DNA of 48,527 nucleotides. Origin: Bacillota bacterium. Lineage in GTDB: Bacteria > Bacillota > Sulfobacillia > Sulfobacillales > Sulfobacillaceae. Both the position numbers and the translations under genes were made by a program. The stretch covers positions 1 to 48,527 of the forward strand of contig JAKADO010000013.1 of NCBI GenBank assembly GCA_021820485.1. The letters run 5' to 3'. Position 1 is the stretch's first letter. Every line of letters starts with the position of its first letter. Positions 43,505 to 48,527 of this stretch are shown here, in pieces. The notes beneath the pieces were generated by a model. The model was not told where the DNA came from. It made no database searches and saw only the letters and a program-made list of their open reading frames with translations.

Positions 43505-45480
43505 CCTTGCAACCTCCCTAACGACGCCTCGGTATTGCGGATTACATCGGCCTTGAGGTGATGGTGATCATCGTAGTCGAAGCCTGAGAACAAGAGGCAG
43601 AGAATCACGCCGATGAAACCAATGATGGCGATAGGCCACCACTTAAACGTCATTCCAAATCCCATGACGAAGAACGATACGCCGATCAAGAAGGGAATGG
43701 GGGTGTTCTTCGGCATTTCCACATCGTGCACGTCTTCCGCGCGAAGGGAACCTGCGAGCGACTGGCCGCGCTGCTTCATGGCCCACCACGCGTCACGCTC
43801 ATGCACCACGGGAATGCGCGCGAAGTTGTATTCCGGCACCGGCGAGGGCAACGCCCATTCCAAGGTTCGACCGTCCCACGGGTCCCCGGTCAGGTCCCGC
43901 TCGCCAAAGCGCAGGCTCCACACGATGTTGTACACCAGCACCACAAACGCCGCACCCATAATCAAGGCGCCCACCGTCGAGATGACATTCAACTGGTGCC
44001 AGCCAAAACCGGCGGGGTAGGTGTAGATGCGCCGTGTCATACCCTTCAATCCAAGGAAGTACTGCGGTGTGAACGTCACCCAGAATCCGATGAAGAACAG
44101 CCAGAATGCCCACCGGCCCTGACGCTCGTTCAGCTTCATGCCGAACATCTTGGGCCACCAATAGTACAGGGCTGACAAAAGGCCGAAAACCGTTCCGCCG
44201 ATAATCACATTGTGAAAGTGCGCAATGAGGAAGTAGCTATTATGGAACTGATAGTCCGCCGGCACGACTGCCAGCAGCACCCCGGTGGCGCCCCCAATCA
44301 CAAAGGTCGGAATGAAGGCCAACTGGTACAGCATGGCCGTCGTCATCTGAATGCGTCCGCCCCACATGGTAAAAATCCAGTTGAAGATTTTTACACCCGT
44401 GGGAATGGCAATCAGCATTGTGGACAGGCCAAAGAAGGCGTTCACGCCGGGTCCCGCACCCATGGTGAAGAAGTGGTGCACCCATGTTCCGTAGCTAAGG
44501 AACATAATCGCCAAGATGGACACCACCATGAGGGGATAACCAAACAGCGCCTTGCGGGAGTAGGTTGCCACCACCTCCGAAAAGACCCCGAAGAGCGGAA
44601 TGACCAAAATGTACACCTCGGGGTGACCGAACAGCCAGAAGAGGTTGACGTACATCATGGGCATGCCTCCATGGGCCAGCGTAAAGAAGGAGGAGCCGAA
44701 CAGGCGGTCAAACAGGCTCATCGCCAGGGCTACGGTCAACGGCGGGAATGCGAACAAGATGAGCGCCGAGGTCACCATGGTCGACCATACGAACATCGGC
44801 ATTTTCATGAGCGTCATTCCTGGCGCGCGCATGCGAATCGTGGTCACCAAGAAGTTGATGCCGGTCATTGTCGTACCCAGACCCGCAATCAACAGAGCGA
44901 GGAAGTAATAGTTTTCGCCCGGTCCGGGGTTATAGGCCAGCCCCGTATAAGGCGGATACGCCGTCCATCCGGCGTTCGGGGAACCCCCGATAATGAAAGA
45001 TACGTTGAAGAGCGCCGCTCCCATTGCGAAGAGCCAGTAGCTCATAGCGTTCAGCCGCGGGAATGCCACGTCGCGCGCCCCAATCATCAAGGGCACCACC
45101 GCATTGAAGAGGGCGAAGATGAACGGCATGGCCATGAAGAAAATCATGATGGTGCCGTGCGTGGTGAACACCTCGTCATATTGCGAAGCCGGCATGAAGT
45201 GGGCCCCGGGAGCGGCGAGCTGAGCCCGAATCATCAAGGCGTCGACGCCGCCTCGAAAGAGCATCAAGAGAGCCGCAATCAGATACATCACCGCGATTTT
45301 CTTGTGGTCCACGGTGGTCAGCCAATCACGCCACAGCGAGCCCCAACGCCCGGTCTTGGTAAGAAAGACCACAATGCCGATGATGCCGAAGACTAACCCG
45401 ACGTCAATCAGCAAAATGTCAGGAAGGCGCACGGAGGGCGGGAACAGCGTGTGAATGAGATAAGAAACAAACGAAGGCAT
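43501..45480 (-). CDS. qoxB: Quinol oxidase subunit I
   Basis: A 659-residue heme-copper oxidase catalytic subunit that reduces oxygen and pumps protons. It has the low-spin heme ligand region THGTIMIFF, the CuB/Tyr motif WLFGHPEVYILVIP, the YGTWVHHFFT His pair, the K-channel stretch STMLIAIPTGVKIFNW and the heme ligands in LIAHFHNVIIGG. It belongs to the A-type CyoB/QoxB group. ATG 45480 has AGGTGG 7 nt upstream. Confidence 0.95.
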   Translation of the reverse strand: MPSFVSYLIHTLFPPSVRLPDILLIDVGLVFGIIGIVVFLTKTGRWGSLWRDWLTTVDHKKIAVMYLIAALLMLFRGGVDALMIRAQLAAPGAHFMPASQYDEVFTTHGTIMIFFMAMPFIFALFNAVVPLMIGARDVAFPRLNAMSYWLFAMGAALFNVSFIIGGSPNAGWTAYPPYTGLAYNPGPGENYYFLALLIAGLGTTMTGINFLVTTIRMRAPGMTLMKMPMFVWSTMVTSALILFAFPPLTVALAMSLFDRLFGSSFFTLAHGGMPMMYVNLFWLFGHPEVYILVIPLFGVFSEVVATYSRKALFGYPLMVVSILAIMFLSYGTWVHHFFTMGAGPGVNAFFGLSTMLIAIPTGVKIFNWIFTMWGGRIQMTTAMLYQLAFIPTFVIGGATGVLLAVVPADYQFHNSYFLIAHFHNVIIGGTVFGLLSALYYWWPKMFGMKLNERQGRWAFWLFFIGFWVTFTPQYFLGLKGMTRRIYTYPAGFGWHQLNVISTVGALIMGAAFVVLVYNIVWSLRFGERDLTGDPWDGRTLEWALPSPVPEYNFARIPVVHERDAWWAMKQRGQSLAGSLRAEDVHDVEMPKNTPIPFLIGVSFFVMGFGMTFKWWPIAIIGFIGVILCLLFSGFDYDDHHHLKADVIRNTEASLGRLQG

Positions 45481-45526
45481 TACTTATCCACCTTTCAGCA
45501 TGTCAACCTCAAGCCCAAGCAGCCGT

Positions 45527-46453
45527 TTAGCGGTTGGTGCTCATGGTCATCGGCAGGTACTTTATGCCATTTTTGTTGTGTTCAATGGTGTACATTCCGC
45601 TGCCGGTGAGGGTAAAACCGCTGGCAACCGTCGGAAACGTGTCCTGTGGATACCCGCCATAGGTTGCATTACCCACGGTATTGAACTTCAAGAGCTGCTT
45701 GTAATCCTGCATCGTCATTGGGCTAGCGGTCGCATGCGTGTTCTGGGCCCATGCTTGAAAGGCCGCTGGCGATACTGCCTTGACGTTAAACATCATCTTT
45801 TCAAATCCGATTCCGGAAAACTGCGCGCTCCGTCCCCAGTAGGTTCCGGGCTTGGACGCTTCAAGCCATAACGGCAGCACACGGTTCGGCATGGTGTATT
45901 CCATGCCGCCCAACTGCGGCACCCAGAACGCGTTCATCGGGGAGTTGGCAGTCAGCTCGAACAGCACCGGCTCGCCCGCCGGAATGACGGCATAATTGAC
46001 TGTCGCCACATGTTGGCCGGGGTATTGAAAGAGCCACTTCCAGGTCAAGGACGTCACATCAATGACCACCGGGTCTTTCGCTTTGGGAATCCGGTCAAGC
46101 GCATACGTGGTCTTGACCATGGGGATGGCAATGACGGTCAGCAATACCGCCGGGAGCACCCACCATACAATCTCCAGCCACTTGTGGCCGTCCCACTCCG
46201 GTCGGTATGGAGCGGTATTGCCGGGTTTGTCACGGAATCGAATAAGCGCGTAAAAGAATAAAACGAACACAATTGCAATCACGATCGCCATGGCGATGGA
46301 CGCTAGAATCATCAAATGCAGCTCGCTTTTTCCCACGGGACCCGCGGGATCAAGCATCACGTACTGCTGTCCGCATCCTGCACTAAACAATCCAGCCACC
46401 AACGCGACGAGCATGAGTTTGCGGTAGGGCCTTTTCACCCATTGATGGAACAT
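45527..46453 (-). CDS. qoxA: Quinol oxidase subunit II, lipoprotein
   Basis: A 308-residue subunit beginning MFHQWVKRPYRKLM, with a lipobox FSAGC, a second membrane helix and a cupredoxin domain. The CuA ligands (CxxxC with flanking His) are absent; instead there is FSGIGFEKMMFNVKAVSP, as in CyoA/QoxA, so the enzyme takes electrons from quinol. ATG 46453 has GAGGTGG 7 nt upstream; the frame is open to 46510 but has no signal there. It is first in the qoxABCD operon. Confidence 0.93.
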   Translation of the reverse strand: MFHQWVKRPYRKLMLVALVAGLFSAGCGQQYVMLDPAGPVGKSELHLMILASIAMAIVIAIVFVLFFYALIRFRDKPGNTAPYRPEWDGHKWLEIVWWVLPAVLLTVIAIPMVKTTYALDRIPKAKDPVVIDVTSLTWKWLFQYPGQHVATVNYAVIPAGEPVLFELTANSPMNAFWVPQLGGMEYTMPNRVLPLWLEASKPGTYWGRSAQFSGIGFEKMMFNVKAVSPAAFQAWAQNTHATASPMTMQDYKQLLKFNTVGNATYGGYPQDTFPTVASGFTLTGSGMYTIEHNKNGIKYLPMTMSTNR

Positions 46454-46568
46454 GAACAAACCACCTCTACGCAAGATTCTCCACGGTGATTTCACGACAG
46501 TTCCGCTCATTCACGGAAAATATCGACGCGACGGAATTCTTATTCAATACTTGGTAACTTTCTCAACC

Positions 46569-46588
46569 AAGTAATCGTTAGATTACTT
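46569..46588 (-). promoter_or_regulatory. Operator-like inverted repeat at the qox transcription start
   Basis: A perfect 8-bp inverted repeat AAGTAATC-GTTA-GATTACTT starting at about +1 of the predicted qox promoter. A second repeat CTTGGT/ACCAAG (46550-46571) partly overlaps it. The location suits repressor binding. Confidence 0.5.
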
Positions 46589-46595
46589 AACTCGA

Positions 46596-46624
46596 AGTAT
46601 AGCAATACTGAAACTCATGATCAA
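46596..46624 (-). promoter_or_regulatory. Sigma-A-type promoter of the quinol oxidase operon
   Basis: On the minus strand, TTGATC (-35, 46619-46624) and TATACT (-10, 46596-46601) are separated by exactly 17 nt. Transcription would begin near 46589, giving a leader of about 135 nt before qoxA. Confidence 0.65.
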
Positions 46625-46716
46625 TTTGATCCTGATTAAATCCTGAAAATTCATGTTGGCTCCGCAGTGCTTGTCCATGGTCGACGCAAAAACCCACGAT
46701 GAAGTCGCGGGTTCTG

Positions 46717-47034
46717 TTAACCGGTGGGATATTGCGGAAGTCCACGGTTGCCTTCCCTACGCCTGCGGGAGAGGCCGCGTTTCGTGCGGTGGAGATCCTG
46801 GTGGCGACGCGCGCGATACCGAAACCAGACACGGACGGGATAGGATGGAAACGGGATGATTCTTCCGGCATGATGTGGAATGTTCAATCGACGACGGAGC
46901 CTGCCGCGCGTGGGCGGTGCGGTCCGATGGCGTTCTGCGGCGAAAACTGCGGCCACCATCGCGAGCATGCTTCCCGCAATGACGGCCACCCACCAGAGCG
47001 ACACTGCCATGGCGGGATGAAGCGCTCCGGGCAT
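46717..47034 (-). CDS. Small protein with one membrane segment
   Basis: A 105-residue frame. A membrane segment (MAVSLWWVAVIAGSMLAMVAA) is followed by a very Arg-rich tail. AGGAGGT lies 6 nt before ATG 47034, which strongly suggests that the start is real. The basic tail looks unlike a normal protein, so the downstream part might carry a frameshift. It is upstream of qoxA but separated from it by the qox promoter. The function is unknown. Confidence 0.45.
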   Translation of the reverse strand: MPGALHPAMAVSLWWVAVIAGSMLAMVAAVFAAERHRTAPPTRGRLRRRLNIPHHAGRIIPFPSYPVRVWFRYRARRHQDLHRTKRGLSRRRREGNRGLPQYPTG

Positions 47035-47098
47035 GTGTCCACCTCCTTTCTCACGTCTCTATCTATATCGTGAGGCAATGAGAAAGGTGCATGACCGG

Positions 47099-48316
47099 TT
47101 ACTCGTCCGACGACAGGGCGGCACCCGGCCGGGAGATTAGGAGCATGGTCCCCGCGACCCCCGCCGCAGCGAAAGGCACGGCTACCGCCAGCTCCACACG
47201 GGCCGATGCGCCCGAGGCCAAAGCCATGCCCATGAACAGAGGAACAGCGACAGCTCCAACAAACCCCGCCGTATTGGCCATCCCGGAAGCCAGACCCACA
47301 TCCTCACCAGCAAATCGGTGGCGTACGGCTGCGAAGGTCATGACGCTGGCGCCGTTGGCAAACCCCAACAAGGCAAACAGCACCGCCAGCGCTGGCAGCG
47401 CTAGGTGTTGGGGCCATATCGCGAGCAATGTCCACGCGACCAGATTCAGCACGCTGGTGGCCGTATAAGGGCGGGAAACGCCGAACGCATCGGTCAGCAG
47501 CCCGGCAACGGGACCCCCAGCCAGTGATCCTAATAAGCCAAATGCCAGAAACGCGCCGGCCGCCACTTCATTGAAATGGTAGTTCCCGCGCAGGTAGGGC
47601 ACGGCAAAGAGACTCACAAACCCTAAAAACGGACCCATCAATCCAAAGTGCGTCAAGCTGACCGCAAGCAAGGCACGGCGGTTTTGCAACACTGAACGCC
47701 ACGGCAACGGGGCGCGGGGCGCGTGAACCTCCGGATGCACGGGCTTCAGCCGCGTAAAAACCACCAAGCTCCCCAGCGAAAGCGCAATTAACGCGGAGCC
47801 CATCACCAGAAAAGGCGGGCGCCACCCCGATCTCTCCAGCCACAACGCGAGGGGGAGTGTCGCAATCAGCGCCCCAATATTGCCCGACATGCCTGTGATG
47901 CCCAGCACCCGGCCGAAAACGCCGTAGGAAAACCACCGGGCCAATACCGCCACGATGTTCAGCCAAATGAAGGCGTCTCCGAACCCTACCACGACACGCG
48001 ACAGCACCACGACGAAAAAGCTGTGGCTCATGGCGAACATGATAGTCCCCAACCCATCAGCCACCGTGCCCAAAACCAGCATGTGCTCCGGGCGAAACCG
48101 CCGCGCGCTCGCCGCCACTGGGATTTGCAGCATGGCGTAGACCAAATATTGGCCCAGCGTCATCAGAGACAGCACGCTCGGGGATACGTGAAACAACTTC
48201 AAAAGCTCCGGGGTCACCAGACCCGGCGCCGTCCGCTCCATAAAAATGAGCGCATATGTTAATGCAAGCACGGCTAGGATGATTGCCGCATGCCACCGTC
48301 TTTGCTCCATGGACAT
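47099..48316 (-). CDS. Major facilitator superfamily transporter
   Basis: A 405-residue protein with twelve predicted membrane helices. The segment QIPVAASARRFRPEHMLVLG after helix 2 resembles the MFS loop motif, and RVVVGFGDAFIWLNIVAVLARWF matches the helix 4-5 region of sugar-acid/anion-type MFS carriers. The substrate is unknown. The start is probably ATG 48316 or 48310, inside a longer frame to 48349; none has a strong ribosome site. Confidence 0.83.
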   Translation of the reverse strand: MSMEQRRWHAAIILAVLALTYALIFMERTAPGLVTPELLKLFHVSPSVLSLMTLGQYLVYAMLQIPVAASARRFRPEHMLVLGTVADGLGTIMFAMSHSFFVVVLSRVVVGFGDAFIWLNIVAVLARWFSYGVFGRVLGITGMSGNIGALIATLPLALWLERSGWRPPFLVMGSALIALSLGSLVVFTRLKPVHPEVHAPRAPLPWRSVLQNRRALLAVSLTHFGLMGPFLGFVSLFAVPYLRGNYHFNEVAAGAFLAFGLLGSLAGGPVAGLLTDAFGVSRPYTATSVLNLVAWTLLAIWPQHLALPALAVLFALLGFANGASVMTFAAVRHRFAGEDVGLASGMANTAGFVGAVAVPLFMGMALASGASARVELAVAVPFAAAGVAGTMLLISRPGAALSSDE

Positions 48317-48459
48317 AGCATATCCCACGCCGGGACGGCACTTTGCCATCGACGAAAGATTTCGGCATCGCCCACCTTATGCGCGTCAAAATTTTGTTGA
48401 CAGACAAATCTGGAAATGAGACAACCAGAAAAAGAGGAAGAGAAAGGGGTGCACCCGTT

Positions 48460-48527
48460 ATGAACTTCGCCCAATTAGTGGACGGCATCGCCGAATCTGC
48501 GCCTGATCGCGTGGCCCTGCTGGTGGC
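48460..48527 (+). CDS. N-terminus of an AMP-binding acyl-CoA synthetase-like protein (partial)
   Basis: The last 68 bases encode MNFAQLVDGIAESAPDRVAL, the usual opening of AMP-forming acyl-CoA ligases (a helix followed by a PDR-AL strand). AAAGGGG lies upstream. The gene continues past the window end. A possible promoter box TTGACA (48397-48402) overlaps a short palindrome TTTGT-TGACAG-ACAAA in the divergent gap to the MFS gene. Confidence 0.55.
   Translation, partial: MNFAQLVDGIAESAPDRVALLV

Noticed and set aside
44212..45396. 394-codon plus-strand frame opposite quinol oxidase subunit I
   Set aside because: Its composition (His, Arg, Glu and Gln repeats) is typical of an antisense shadow of a membrane protein gene.
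46587..46871. 94-codon frame overlapping the small membrane protein upstream of qoxA
   Set aside because: It has no ribosome site and overlaps the qox promoter; it was considered as a frameshifted continuation but there is no homology to support this.
1..48527. CRISPR arrays, insertion sequences, integrases, prophage genes
   Set aside because: No regularly spaced direct repeats, transposase motifs or phage structural genes were seen in any frame.

Overview
The window looks like a chromosomal piece of a moderately GC-rich, endospore-forming Firmicute. The gene order tadA, SRP RNA, dnaX, ebfC, recR, bofA on one strand is the arrangement known from Bacillus, and BofA is a sporulation checkpoint protein. 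A quinol-type heme-copper oxidase, a glyoxylate bypass and the general style of the genes would suit an aerobic Sulfobacillus-like lineage, but that placement is inference. No rRNA, insertion sequence, phage module or CRISPR array was found.

Layout. 1-5.9 kb: gltX (partial), bofA, recR, ebfC, dnaX, SRP RNA, two tRNA-Ser genes, tadA and tRNA-Arg, all on the minus strand. 6-13.6 kb: a cytosolic histidine kinase, a multi-pass membrane protein, a secreted protein and an oligopeptide ABC transporter (two permeases and a binding lipoprotein, no ATPase) beside an RpiR-type regulator. 13.9-17.8 kb: a geranylgeranyl-reductase-type flavoprotein, an UppP-like protein lacking a key His, a ThiO-like oxidase and a small AAA ATPase. 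17.9-18.9 kb: an AhpD-like gene with an in-frame UGA at the second Cys of CxxC, running in frame into a frameshifted haloacid-dehalogenase-like gene.

18.9-36.9 kb: a large cell-surface polysaccharide locus. PelF-like and PelG-like proteins, a GT2 glycosyltransferase, a GH114-type glycosidase, three related GT-C-like membrane proteins, a GAF/HD-GYP protein and a GGDEF protein suggest a Pel-like, c-di-GMP-controlled exopolysaccharide system. Embedded in it is an exosortase with a 96-residue putative substrate immediately upstream. Two DivIVA-like coiled-coil proteins follow pelF.

36.9-48.5 kb: small membrane and zinc-ribbon proteins, aceB-aceA (glyoxylate bypass), a second UGA-interrupted gene (a degenerate RluA-like domain fused to a glutaredoxin with a UxxC motif), a cupredoxin-like protein, the qoxABCD-type quinol oxidase operon with a clear promoter and operator-like repeat, an MFS transporter and the start of an acyl-CoA-synthetase-like gene.

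The most notable result is the pair of in-frame UGA codons, each exactly at a redox-active Cys position, each followed at 17 or 22 nt by a hairpin whose loop begins AG. This matches the bacterial SECIS pattern and points to selenocysteine insertion. The second case (UxxC glutaredoxin fused to an inactive-looking pseudouridine-synthase domain) has no other lesion and is the stronger one; conventional gene calling would truncate it.
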